From DASWIV01 sp036397475 (lineage in GTDB: Bacteria > JAJVIF01 > JAPKYR01), in contig DASWIV010000144.1 in assembly GCA_036397475.1 (NCBI GenBank), positions 1 to 16,634 on the forward strand: DNA of 16,634 bases, read 5' to 3'. Position numbers and translations under genes: made by a program. Positions within the stretch are counted from its first letter, which is position 1. Each line of letters starts with the position of its first letter. Shown piece by piece: positions 1 to 7,758 of this stretch. The notes beneath the pieces are model-generated. The model saw only the letters and a list, made by a program, of their open reading frames with translations. It did no database searches and had not been told where the DNA came from.

Positions 1-778
1 GTCCCCACGTAACCCGTTCAGCTCCGAGTATCACCAGTCGCACATTTGAAAAATCCAGCTGCTTTTCAGTTGCCAGCCTGAGCAGGTGATAAACATATCC
101 CGGCACCCCGACAAGCACGGTAGCCCTGTACGCCTTTATCAGCGCTAGAATTCTCTCGGACCCAAGCACCTTTCCCCCGCCGGTATGAAATATCGGCGCA
201 CCGACCTGCATGCCCGCCTCGTGGACAATCCAGAAAGCGAGATGCGGCGCGTACGGAAACACGTTCATTATGATATCGCTGTCCCTTCGGATTCCCGACT
301 TCATAAATAGCCTTTTTGCTGCCGCCTTGAATTTGATCATGTCTCGGTTCGTGTAAATGAAGGGTGTGGGAAGCGCAGTTCGTCCCGTTGTCGCGATAAA
401 CTGGACCGGCATGTACTCGTCCAGGACCTGCTCCCTGACTTCCCTACCGGAGATGAACCTGTTCTTCACCAATCCGAGTTTTTTCCTTAAAGTCAGGGTA
501 GACCGGTATGTTTCAGGATCTGGCTGAAGGATTAATCTCGTCGGACGTTTCGGATCGTCCGGAGTGGGCGCGATATCTTTTTTTGTTGTAAATGGAATTT
601 TCCTCAGGTCCGCGATCGTCCTGATATCGTCCGCCTTTAATCCTGCATTCTTGAATAATTCCCTGTAATGGGTAGAATAATTAAGCAGCTGTTCTTTCAG
701 AAACTTGTTGAGTATCCCCGCCTGCCTTGACTGAATCTCACGTTTTGATAATCGATCGTAGTCTGTCCAGATAATCAC
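1..778 (-). CDS. Phenylacetate-CoA ligase-like (PaaK family) adenylate-forming enzyme, C-terminus off the left edge
   Basis: About 259 N-terminal residues are visible; the frame is open to the window edge. Members of this family activate a carboxylic acid as an acyl-AMP and transfer it to CoA in the cytoplasm. The ATP-binding loop aligns without gaps to the family pattern SSGTTGKPT but reads TTGRTALPT (residues 129-137), followed by PFIYTNRD. A stretch HTGGGKVLGSERIL lies near residue 200, and ILGAERVTWG at the visible end matches the family GAE motif. The start is a GTG (778-776) with AAGGCGG about 8-12 bases upstream. It lies 38 bases after the stop of the propeller gene, so it is probably the last visible member of the gpmI operon. 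An acyl-CoA dehydrogenase two genes upstream fits an acyl-CoA catabolic role. The substrate cannot be told; a coenzyme F390 synthetase-like ligase is an alternative. Confidence 0.72.
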   Translation of the reverse strand, partial: MIIWTDYDRLSKREIQSRQAGILNKFLKEQLLNYSTHYRELFKNAGLKADDIRTIADLRKIPFTTKKDIAPTPDDPKRPTRLILQPDPETYRSTLTLRKKLGLVKNRFISGREVREQVLDEYMPVQFIATTGRTALPTPFIYTNRDMIKFKAAAKRLFMKSGIRRDSDIIMNVFPYAPHLAFWIVHEAGMQVGAPIFHTGGGKVLGSERILALIKAYRATVLVGVPGYVYHLLRLATEKQLDFSNVRLVILGAERVTWG

Positions 779-816
779 TAACCGTTGCCGCCTTAGATTT
801 ATTTGCCGGGATCCGA

Positions 817-1980
817 TTAATATAAATCGTCGATCTCGATCCGGTCGGTTAAATTCCCATCGAGCGTATAATAATTAAGGTATAGAGTAAAATCCCAGTT
901 TTCAATGTGAATAAATCCACCTTCGGGATTTGCGATTATACCCACAAAACTCGAATCGTGCCCAGTCTGGTTCTGCACATTCGATGCGTAGATGAATTGC
1001 CCGCTTTCCTTATCATATTGATAAACCAGACCATGATTTCTTGTTTCGATATCCGTACGTGCCCAGTCCGTTCCGTCAGCTCCAAGCATCATCATATTGC
1101 CCAGACCGTCGATCAGCAGCGTATTCAGATCCACAGGCGACCGGAACAGGTCATTTATTCCTCCCGCTCCTTCTCCCCATCCCCAAATCCATTCCCCATC
1201 CGGTTTGAATTTGAAAACCCCGATGGTTCCGCGCCGGTCGAAATCATCATACGGATAATAATCCACCAGGTACAAATACCCGTCCGAATCCTGTATCAGT
1301 CTCATCGGATTCACAGGGATGTAATCTTCCTGCCCGATGAATTTTTCGACCGAACTGCCATCCGCGAGTATCCTGTATACATACCTGTCCGATGCATCCA
1401 GCACCAGTACCGACCCATCCGCCTGAGAGATCATATCCCTTGGGTTGGAAAACTGAAACCTGAGGCGTCCGCCAGAATTAGAGTAATCGATGGCGCTCTC
1501 GCCTCTTTCGTACGGTTCTCCCGACCTTTCAACGTTTTCCCGGTCCTCCGATTCATACTCCTCGATGAAATCTTCCCGGCCCCAGTCAAGGTCAAGAAGC
1601 CCATTCGAGCCGTGCTTGTAAATGCTGATCCCGTTCAGGTAACCGGTATATTCAAGTGAAATTATCGATCCATTCGGGTCGATCGACACAAGCCTTGGCT
1701 CTATCGGACAGCATGAATCGTATCGCTGCAATTGAACCGTCTCCAATGCACCAGTTGTTAACTCGTATCGCCTTACCGCGAATGAGTCGCTGCGCCAGTC
1801 GTTTGTGACCAGATATAAATACCCATGGCTCCAGTCCATCGCTCCATGAGGCACTTTCAATTGGGGGAGCGGCCGGTAATCCCTGTCTACAGAAATCGTA
1901 TCCGCCAACGCATCACCCGATAATCCGGCAACCAGAGTAAATGCGATCAGTGCGGTTAAAAATTTTCCTGTTATTTTCAT
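817..1980 (-). CDS. Exported beta-propeller-like (NHL-type) protein of unknown function
   Basis: A 387-residue protein with a Sec signal peptide: MKITGK, a hydrophobic core at residues 7-20, and a likely cut after ALA at about 26. The mature part contains several repeats of the kind found in NHL or SMP-30-type propellers. Examples are FSNPRDMISQADGSVLVLD followed by RYVYRILADGS, and PMRLIQDSDGYLYLVD followed by GVFKFKPDGE. An acidic, Glu-rich insert separates the first two blades. The chosen ATG (1980) has GGGTGG about 7 bases upstream and puts the signal peptide first. An in-frame ATG at 2019 with a more distant AAGGGGG is an alternative that would add 13 residues. The gene lies 82 bases after the acyl-CoA dehydrogenase stop. 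Why an exported propeller sits in a metabolic operon is unclear. No catalytic motif is recognised, and the fold is inferred from repeat character only. Confidence 0.65.
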   Translation of the reverse strand: MKITGKFLTALIAFTLVAGLSGDALADTISVDRDYRPLPQLKVPHGAMDWSHGYLYLVTNDWRSDSFAVRRYELTTGALETVQLQRYDSCCPIEPRLVSIDPNGSIISLEYTGYLNGISIYKHGSNGLLDLDWGREDFIEEYESEDRENVERSGEPYERGESAIDYSNSGGRLRFQFSNPRDMISQADGSVLVLDASDRYVYRILADGSSVEKFIGQEDYIPVNPMRLIQDSDGYLYLVDYYPYDDFDRRGTIGVFKFKPDGEWIWGWGEGAGGINDLFRSPVDLNTLLIDGLGNMMMLGADGTDWARTDIETRNHGLVYQYDKESGQFIYASNVQNQTGHDSSFVGIIANPEGGFIHIENWDFTLYLNYYTLDGNLTDRIEIDDLY

Positions 1981-2062
1981 CTGTATCCACCCGTTATGTA
2001 GATTCAGGAACCTCACCATTCGTTCGAAAATTACCCCCTTATAATACACCGCCCGGAAACTC

Positions 2063-3217
2063 TTAATCCTTTAACAATTCCTTAGCTATTACATTCCGCT
2101 GAATCTCATTCGTACCCTCAAAAATCTGCGTTACTTTTACGTATCTCATCAATCTCTCGACGGGATACTCCCTTGAATATCCATAGCCGCCCATTATCTG
2201 GACAGCTTCAGTACAGACGTGCATCGCGTTGTCGGTAGCGAAACATTTCGCCTGGCTCGCTTCCTTTATCGGGTCGAGCTCGATGGAATTTCCCGCCTTT
2301 TCTTTCAGATATGCCGCCTTCTCGTACATCAGCCTTCCTGCCTGTATCCCGGTGTCCATATCCGCAAGTTTCCACTGGATACCCTGGAACTCGCTTATCG
2401 GTACTCCGAACTGTACCCGCTCCTTTGAATACTTCAAAGCCTCATCAAGCGCTCTCTGCGCTACTCCGGTCGCGTTAGCGGCAATCCCGATCCTTCCACC
2501 GCTTAATCCGTTCAACGCGATCCCGAGTCCCTTTCCTTCCAGCCCCAGCCTCTGCGACTCCGGAACATAACAATCCGTCAGCGCAAGCTGGCATGTCGAT
2601 GTACCCGACCCGCCCATCTTTTCCTCTTTTTTCAGGACCTCAAATCCCTCCGTATCTTTTTCAATTAAAAATGTCGTGATTCCACGTTTCCCATATCCCG
2701 GACCCGCCGTCGCCCACAGAACGAATAGATCGGCAACTTCGGCATTCGTTATCCACGCCTTCGTTCCGTTCAGTACATACCCGCCTTTTACCGGATCCGC
2801 CTTGCACTTCAAGCCCGACGCCTCCGATCCGAAGTCGGGCTCCGATAACGCGAACGCGAGTAGAAGTTTCCCGGCGGTGATATCCCTGAGATATTTTTCC
2901 TTCTGCTCGTCGGATCCATAATTACTGATAGTGCTCCCAGCCATCAGATGAACCGACAGTGTAAGCCCGGTATTAAAATCTCCCCGGCTGATCTCTTCAA
3001 GAGACATCGCGTAGATCAGGTAACCAAGATTGGTTCCCCCGTATTCTTCCGGAAAGATCGCCCCTGTCAATCCGAGCTCTCCAAGCAGCTTGAAATTCTC
3101 GTGGAAATATTTTCCCGTTTCATCGTTCTCGATCATCTTCGGCGCTAGCTGTTCATCCGCTACCTGCCTGACCAGATCGATGACTTCCTGTTGTTCTTCC
3201 GATAGTTTGAAGTCCAT
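2063..3217 (-). CDS. Acyl-CoA dehydrogenase (FAD-dependent)
   Basis: Full-length 384-residue member of the short/medium-chain acyl-CoA dehydrogenase family, which introduces the alpha,beta double bond into acyl-CoA and passes electrons to electron-transfer flavoprotein. Family signature 1 appears as ALSEPDFGSEAS (residues 123-134). The FAD-contacting WITNAE is at 155-160. Signature 2 begins QIMGGYGYSREYPVERLMR at 340. The catalytic base is Glu367 in FEGTNEIQR, the position used by medium-chain and butyryl-CoA enzymes. One small departure is Tyr359 after RLMR, where Asp is usual. The start ATG has GGGGGAA at good distance. The gene follows gpmI by 36 bases and is probably co-transcribed with it. 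No etfAB genes are in view. Chain-length specificity cannot be assigned from the sequence. Confidence 0.93.
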   Translation of the reverse strand: MDFKLSEEQQEVIDLVRQVADEQLAPKMIENDETGKYFHENFKLLGELGLTGAIFPEEYGGTNLGYLIYAMSLEEISRGDFNTGLTLSVHLMAGSTISNYGSDEQKEKYLRDITAGKLLLAFALSEPDFGSEASGLKCKADPVKGGYVLNGTKAWITNAEVADLFVLWATAGPGYGKRGITTFLIEKDTEGFEVLKKEEKMGGSGTSTCQLALTDCYVPESQRLGLEGKGLGIALNGLSGGRIGIAANATGVAQRALDEALKYSKERVQFGVPISEFQGIQWKLADMDTGIQAGRLMYEKAAYLKEKAGNSIELDPIKEASQAKCFATDNAMHVCTEAVQIMGGYGYSREYPVERLMRYVKVTQIFEGTNEIQRNVIAKELLKD

Positions 3218-3253
3218 TTTATTCCCCCTGTCCTTATCTCTAAATATTCGATT

Positions 3254-4777
3254 TTACACCACAAGGCTGATTCCGCTCATTACATCCGGCTGCCCGATAC
3301 CCATCAACCTGAGTATTGTAGGGGCGACATCCCTCAGGCTGCCTTCATCTTCCCGAACCCTGACATTTTCATCGAGCACATAAAACGGGACCGGATTTAT
3401 TGTGTGCTTGGTGGCAGGCTCCCCGTTATCATCTACCATTTCCTCGGCGTTACCATGGTCCGCGATAATGATCATTGTCCCGCCAACCTCGCTGACAGCT
3501 TTGTAAACCCTTTCAGCACAGCTATCGACCGTCTCGATTGCCTTGACAGCCGCTTCAAATACTCCGGTATGCCCGACCATATCCGGGTTCGCGAAATTCA
3601 CCACGATAAGATCATCTCTTTTTTCCAGTATCCTTTTTACGAGTACCTCCGCGATCTCATCCGCGCTCATTTCCGGCTTCTTGTCATAATGCGGACGAAC
3701 CTCAATCGGAGACTGGCACAAATGCCGGTCTTCCCCATCAAATTGATTCATCACTCCGCCATTGAAAAATTTCGTCACATGAGCCCATTTTTCAGTTTCG
3801 GCTATTTTGAATATTTTTCCGCCCTGCCTCGACACCATCTCTGTCAGGGTCTCATGCAGGACCTCCCCTTCGAACGCCACGCCAGCATCAAGGTATTCAT
3901 CGTACCTGGTGAATGTCACCATATCGGTCCCAGGACGGCCCCCGACATCGAACTCATTGAAATCCCTTGTTGTTAATGCCGATGTCATCTGTATTCCACG
4001 GTCAGCCCTGAAATTGAAATGTATGACTCCATCACCCGGCAAGACGCATCCGTTCACACTTTCGGGGACACTCAAAACAACCGGGGTCACAAACTCGTCT
4101 GTTTCACCGCGGTCGGAAGCTTCCCTGAATGCCACCTCAGCATCGTATCCTTCATATTCAGCCCTTCCCCTGACTATCGCATCGTAATGAGTCTTTATCC
4201 TGCTCCAGTTTTTATCCCGGTCCATCCCGAACGATCTACCACCGATTGTCCTGAAATGAGCGTCGGGATATTTTGCCATGAACTCCTCAGCCTGCCTGAT
4301 GAATTTATCTCCGACCCTTGGCTCCGTATCACGCCCGTCAAGGAACGCATGCAGGAACGATTCAACGGGGCCATGCCTGTCTATCAATTCATAAAGCGCT
4401 TCGAGATGCCTGATGTGAGAATGAATTCCGCCATCCGACAACAGCCCCATGATGTGAATCCGCCCTGACCGCGCCTTTACCTTCTCAACGAATCCGGAAA
4501 GGACCTCGTTATCGTAAAAATCGCCAGTTTCTATCAGCTTATTAATGACTACAAGATCAGGACGGATTTCCCTGCCTCCGCCGATATTCAGATGCCCGAC
4601 CTCGCTGTTTCCCATCTGTCCCACCGGGAGTCCCACATACTCTCCATGCGCGAAGATTGGACGCCCGGGATATCTCGATGCTACTCTATCCATAAACGGC
4701 GTCCTGCCATGCAGAACCGCATTTTTCTTATCCTCGCTGCTGAGTCCCCATCCATCGAGGATAGCCAGAACTATCAT
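3254..4777 (-). CDS. gpmI: 2,3-bisphosphoglycerate-independent phosphoglycerate mutase
   Basis: Interconverts 3- and 2-phosphoglycerate in glycolysis and gluconeogenesis using a phosphoserine intermediate and two divalent metals (Mn2+ in well-studied homologues). At 507 residues it is the normal family length (about 510). Expected active-site elements are all present: Asp8 in ILDGWG, catalytic Ser58 in MGNSEVGH, His119 in GGIHSH, the substrate-binding segments FLDGRDTEP and FNFRADR, Asp399/His403 in DMVGHTG, Asp440/His441 in ADHGNAEEM, and His458 in KHTINP. The ATG at 4777 has GAGG 8 bases upstream. An extended -10 promoter lies 41 bases before the start. It is the first gene of an operon continuing into the acyl-CoA dehydrogenase, a less usual partner than other glycolytic genes. 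Confidence 0.97.
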   Translation of the reverse strand: MIVLAILDGWGLSSEDKKNAVLHGRTPFMDRVASRYPGRPIFAHGEYVGLPVGQMGNSEVGHLNIGGGREIRPDLVVINKLIETGDFYDNEVLSGFVEKVKARSGRIHIMGLLSDGGIHSHIRHLEALYELIDRHGPVESFLHAFLDGRDTEPRVGDKFIRQAEEFMAKYPDAHFRTIGGRSFGMDRDKNWSRIKTHYDAIVRGRAEYEGYDAEVAFREASDRGETDEFVTPVVLSVPESVNGCVLPGDGVIHFNFRADRGIQMTSALTTRDFNEFDVGGRPGTDMVTFTRYDEYLDAGVAFEGEVLHETLTEMVSRQGGKIFKIAETEKWAHVTKFFNGGVMNQFDGEDRHLCQSPIEVRPHYDKKPEMSADEIAEVLVKRILEKRDDLIVVNFANPDMVGHTGVFEAAVKAIETVDSCAERVYKAVSEVGGTMIIIADHGNAEEMVDDNGEPATKHTINPVPFYVLDENVRVREDEGSLRDVAPTILRLMGIGQPDVMSGISLVV

Positions 4778-4817
4778 TAAAAAACCTCAAATTACAGCTT
4801 AAATAATTTAAAGAGGC

Positions 4818-4826
4818 ATTATATCA
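4818..4826 (-). promoter_or_regulatory. Extended -10 promoter of the gpmI operon
   Basis: On the minus strand the sequence TGA-TATAAT is a perfect -10 hexamer (4823-4818) with an extended TGn element (4826-4824). The hexamer 17 bases upstream is only GATTTA, so recognition would depend on the extended element. The predicted start near 4811 leaves a leader of about 33 bases before the gpmI ATG. The terminator of the upstream protease gene lies just before it. Confidence 0.55.
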
Positions 4827-4859
4827 CAATGAATATTGGATAAATCCCGCGATTTACAT

Positions 4860-4887
4860 AAAAAAAGAGTCCCTCTACGGGACCCTT
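4860..4887 (-). terminator. Intrinsic terminator of the HtrA-like gene block
   Basis: On the minus strand AAGGGTCCC pairs with GGGACTCTT (9 pairs, one G-U) across the five-base loop GTAGA, and seven T residues follow at once. It lies 24 bases after the stop of the 4911-6041 gene and separates the protease block from the gpmI operon. Confidence 0.9.
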
Positions 4888-4910
4888 ATTAATCTTGATT
4901 ATCGGTATTG

Positions 4911-6041
4911 CTAAATGGAAACCTGTCCGCGGGCAAAATAGATATTGCCGTAGTCTTCCTGTTTATCGCCTATCTCGATCTCTATATACCTTAACTCGTA
5001 ATTCCTGATTATGACAAGCGATACTTCCTGCCCGCATCCTTTTCCAAGGATCAACTCCTCGAGGTCCTTGATTGTCCTCAGGAGATGGTCGTCCGCACGA
5101 AGAATAAGATCTCCACGCGTGATTCCTGCCGCTGCGGACGGCGACGTCTCGGCTACCGTGTTTACAAGTACTCCGACAACATCGTACATATCGCCGGTTT
5201 CAGGATCTATCTCATTGATCGGAATTCCCATGTACAACGCCAGAGCCCTGGAATAGTCGTAGTGGGGGAAGATTCCGAGCCACGGATGGCAGACCCGCCC
5301 TTCGGTTATCATCTGGTTTACAATTCCCTGAACGACATTCGAGGGGATCGCGTATCCGATGTCCTCTTCGCCGCCACGGGATTTCCTGCTTACTACACCG
5401 ATTATTTCCCCATCGGGATTGTAAACAGGACCAGTCTGTACACCGGCATGCAGAGCCGCGTCGATTACAAACGTATCCGGAACAAGCATGCCATCGTAAC
5501 CGTGAGGCCCGTTGATCCTGAAATCCCTGATATTTGTGACAAATCCGTAGGTCAGGGTTTTTTCGAGTCCTGCCGGAGCGCCCATTACCACAATTGGCAA
5601 TCCACGCTCAACAAGGTCGCTATCTCCCCATCTCGCCGACGGAAGACCTGTGGCATCGATCTTGATAAGCGCCAGGTCGTAGTAATCGTCGATCACTTCG
5701 ACTGTAGCCTCGTAATCTTCTCCATTATAGGTGACGGTGAGGATGTTGGAATCAGTAACCACTGATGGCGATGTCAGGATATATCCGTCAGGGCTCACGA
5801 TGAATCCGGTGCCGCCAACTTCGGATATCTGCCGCTGCCAAGGGTTTGCAAGGGAAAATCCCGCGTACTCAAGGCCGATGCTCTCGACCGTAACGAGACA
5901 ATCTCCTCCAACCTTGGCTACCTGGACAGGCGGAAAATTCTCCCTGTCAAGGACAGTGGCTTCGTCATCCTGGGCATTCAGAATGTTTCCTGGCAGAATA
6001 ATTATCAATGCCAGGATTAAAATATGAATTAGCCGTCGCAT
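4911..6041 (-). CDS. Exported HtrA-like pseudoprotease with PDZ domain (catalytic His and Ser lost)
   Basis: A 376-residue protein with a strong Sec signal peptide (MRRL, hydrophobic core 5-20, likely cut after LNA at 23), a trypsin-fold HtrA domain (about 45-245) and one PDZ domain (about 252-358). The fold markers are clear: GGTGFIVSPDGYILT, YDLALIKID, VVMGAPAG and GYAIPSNVVQGIV. The catalytic His position reads TSPSVV (Ser93) instead of TNxHVV. Asp122 is kept. The GNSGGP loop reads GVQTGP, placing Gln202 where Ser should be. It should therefore have no serine protease activity, but it could bind substrates or partners through the PDZ domain. It follows the active paralogue (6099-7373) by 57 bases and is probably co-transcribed. 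The ATG at 6041 lies 13 bases after GGAGG, a long spacing. An out-of-frame ATG directly behind that site opens a 7-codon ORF that overlaps the start. It ends at a strong terminator. Confidence 0.88.
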   Translation of the reverse strand: MRRLIHILILALIIILPGNILNAQDDEATVLDRENFPPVQVAKVGGDCLVTVESIGLEYAGFSLANPWQRQISEVGGTGFIVSPDGYILTSPSVVTDSNILTVTYNGEDYEATVEVIDDYYDLALIKIDATGLPSARWGDSDLVERGLPIVVMGAPAGLEKTLTYGFVTNIRDFRINGPHGYDGMLVPDTFVIDAALHAGVQTGPVYNPDGEIIGVVSRKSRGGEEDIGYAIPSNVVQGIVNQMITEGRVCHPWLGIFPHYDYSRALALYMGIPINEIDPETGDMYDVVGVLVNTVAETSPSAAAGITRGDLILRADDHLLRTIKDLEELILGKGCGQEVSLVIIRNYELRYIEIEIGDKQEDYGNIYFARGQVSI

Positions 6042-6098
6042 TTTATAAACATTTCCTCCGCTGTTGTTTGTCCACAGACTGAGAAGTGAACGGGGAGT

Positions 6099-7373
6099 TT
6101 AGTAAGTAATTTCAGCACTATACCTGGTTACCTCGGCTGACCATGAACCGGATCCGTAAGCCTGGATGATACGATTTGAATACCTGGTCTTCTTCTCGTC
6201 AATTGTTACGATTGCCGGAGGCATATCGTTTCCATTGCGGGTGAAGTCAATCCTGACTTCGTCACCAAGCTCACGGCCCAGGAAATAACTGTAAACATCA
6301 AAGACGTTCTTGAACACAACTCCGTCAACCGCCTGAATGACATCTCCTACACGGAGACCGGCGTCGTATGCAGGTGAGTATGGATTTACTTCATGAATTT
6401 TCATTACATCAGGTGTAGTGTCGAACCAGACAAGCCCCGTGAATGGAAGTGCCTCGTTCTCCATCGCCCTGTTGACTTCGCTCTGTGGCGCTCTGGCGGG
6501 ATGAAGTGAAATTCCGCACCATGGACGCCTTACACGTCCATACTCGATCATGTCGGCTACATTTTTCTTCAGGAGATTAACAGGGACGCTCATTCCGACG
6601 TTCTCGCCGCCGAATCCCCATGTGTTTGTTCCTATCGCTTCACCAAAAATGTTCAGGCATGGACCGCCGGAGTTACCATGGTTGATCGCACTGTCCGTAT
6701 GGAACAGGTACTCAACCGCAGATCCATAATCCCTGACTCCAGCCCGGTTCATGTAATCGATGAACCCGATCTCCCTGAATGTCCAGAATGCTTCTTCGAA
6801 ACTGAACACTTCTGCTATTACACCCAGGTTCAGATTATAAAATTCAAGCCAGCTGTCTTCGAAGTTGATCGAACTGCGGTCTACCCATCCGGCGTCTCCA
6901 CCGGGTGAGCCGAATGTGGCTACCGTGTCCCCTGGCTGCATCAAGGCGCTGTCGCCAAGCCTGACGGGATGAAATCTTTCCGGCGGTGCGTCAACCTTGA
7001 TGACGGCCAGGTCGAGTGCGGGGTCCTCGGCTATCAAATGTCCCTGCCATCGTCCCGACCGGTATGCACGCGAATTTTCCTCGTCGCCATAAAAGGCAAT
7101 CTCGAAATTCTGGTTCGAACCCGTCACGTGATAATTTGTGATCAGGTATCCCTCGCGGTCGATCACGTATCCCGATCCGGCGCTGCCACCAGTGAAAATC
7201 TGGGCTATTGATGGGGCGATCTCCTGGAAGAATAGTTCGCCGCCATTTCTCAGGTCCATTAGTGGCTCACGCTCTTCCGCTTGTGTCGGAGCACTGGAAG
7301 TGGAAATTACGAACAGTGCGGCGAAGATCGCCAATGCGGCTACTTTGAACGGAGTTCTGAAGAATTCTTTCAA
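6099..7373 (-). CDS. Exported HtrA-family serine protease with PDZ domain (intact triad, TTG start)
   Basis: A 424-residue DegP/DegS-like periplasmic serine endoprotease and probable protein quality-control enzyme. A signal peptide (residues 1-32, hydrophobic 10-24, cut after TQA) is followed by the protease domain with His82 (GYLITNYHV), Asp121 (DLAVIKVD) and Ser235 (INHGNSGGP). A PDZ domain follows at about 284-392, with a loop near 292-320 before its core. Between GSPGG (155-159) and the Ser motif there are about 70 residues where classical HtrA proteins have about 35. The extra part is rich in aromatic and acidic residues. The start is TTG (7373-7371) with GGAGGG 6 bases upstream; no ATG or GTG lies in frame near the signal peptide. 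The C-terminal 50 residues closely match the pseudogene at 7759-8100. It is the only paralogue here with a complete triad. Confidence 0.92.
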   Translation of the reverse strand: MKEFFRTPFKVAALAIFAALFVISTSSAPTQAEEREPLMDLRNGGELFFQEIAPSIAQIFTGGSAGSGYVIDREGYLITNYHVTGSNQNFEIAFYGDEENSRAYRSGRWQGHLIAEDPALDLAVIKVDAPPERFHPVRLGDSALMQPGDTVATFGSPGGDAGWVDRSSINFEDSWLEFYNLNLGVIAEVFSFEEAFWTFREIGFIDYMNRAGVRDYGSAVEYLFHTDSAINHGNSGGPCLNIFGEAIGTNTWGFGGENVGMSVPVNLLKKNVADMIEYGRVRRPWCGISLHPARAPQSEVNRAMENEALPFTGLVWFDTTPDVMKIHEVNPYSPAYDAGLRVGDVIQAVDGVVFKNVFDVYSYFLGRELGDEVRIDFTRNGNDMPPAIVTIDEKKTRYSNRIIQAYGSGSWSAEVTRYSAEITY

Positions 7374-7404
7374 TTCGTTCCCTCCATGACCGCTCCTGCG
7401 GTCA
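7370..7404 (-). promoter_or_regulatory. Leader of the active HtrA gene: hairpin, 5-codon ORF and Shine-Dalgarno before TTG
   Basis: On the minus strand TGACCGC and GCGGTCA (7404-7387) form a perfect 7-pair hairpin with loop AGGA. Directly after it, ATG GAG GGA ACG AAT TGA (7387-7370) is a five-codon ORF, and its stop TGA overlaps the TTG start by two bases. AGGAG in the hairpin loop is spaced for that ATG. GGAGGG (7385-7380), inside the mini-ORF, is spaced for the TTG. The arrangement would allow translational coupling or structure-dependent initiation; that function is inferred. Confidence 0.45.
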
Positions 7405-7758
7405 GGTATTTGGTACTTTCAAACGCCTCCTGCATTAAGCCCTTATCTGCGTGTACCATATTATCTTTAATCGAATTTTATTTTATGCCTGCGACAGTCC
7501 CAGGTTCCAGCTACTATTACTCCAGTCATTTTAGACCTGTTTTCCGGACACCCGGTTCAGAAATTAATTTATATCCGCCACAGTGCACCCGGAAATACAA
7601 AAACCGCTACGCATTTCCGGCATGCGGCATCGATTCAACATCCGTGGTTTTCTCCTGTACATACAAATGTATCGGAAATCCACACGGACTGGATCTTCAC
7701 CCGCCTATTGTAATGAAATTTGAGAAAAATACAAAGGATTCAACGCATTAAAATTATT
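7374..7758 (-). other. 385-base intergenic region upstream of the active HtrA gene
   Basis: I see no convincing protein gene here. Besides the leader elements next to the TTG start, it holds a possible -10 box GATAAT near 7463-7468 without a recognisable -35. It also contains the 12-base palindrome ATACAAATGTAT (7661-7672), which has an operator-like shape, and an 8-base inverted repeat at 7589-7620. Just after the pseudogene stop there is an AT-rich palindrome, ATTAAAATAATTTTAAT. It may be old sequence left by duplication of the protease genes plus the promoter of the active copy. Confidence 0.5.
7589..7620. repeat. Perfect 8-base inverted repeat CCGGAAAT / ATTTCCGG
   Basis: CCGGAAAT (7589-7596) and ATTTCCGG (7613-7620) are perfect inverted copies separated by 16 bases. 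No T-run follows on either strand, so it is not an obvious terminator. It lies about 220 bases upstream of the active HtrA start and could be a hairpin or a two-site operator; its function is unknown. Confidence 0.5.

Noticed and set aside
907..1659. 250-codon plus-strand open frame opposite the propeller gene
   Set aside because: No ribosome site, Arg/Ile/Pro-rich translation without motifs, and it lies fully opposite a gene with a signal peptide and repeats.
5085..5765. 226-codon plus-strand open frame opposite the 4911-6041 pseudoprotease
   Set aside because: Antisense shadow with no motifs; the minus-strand frame has clear HtrA and PDZ landmarks.
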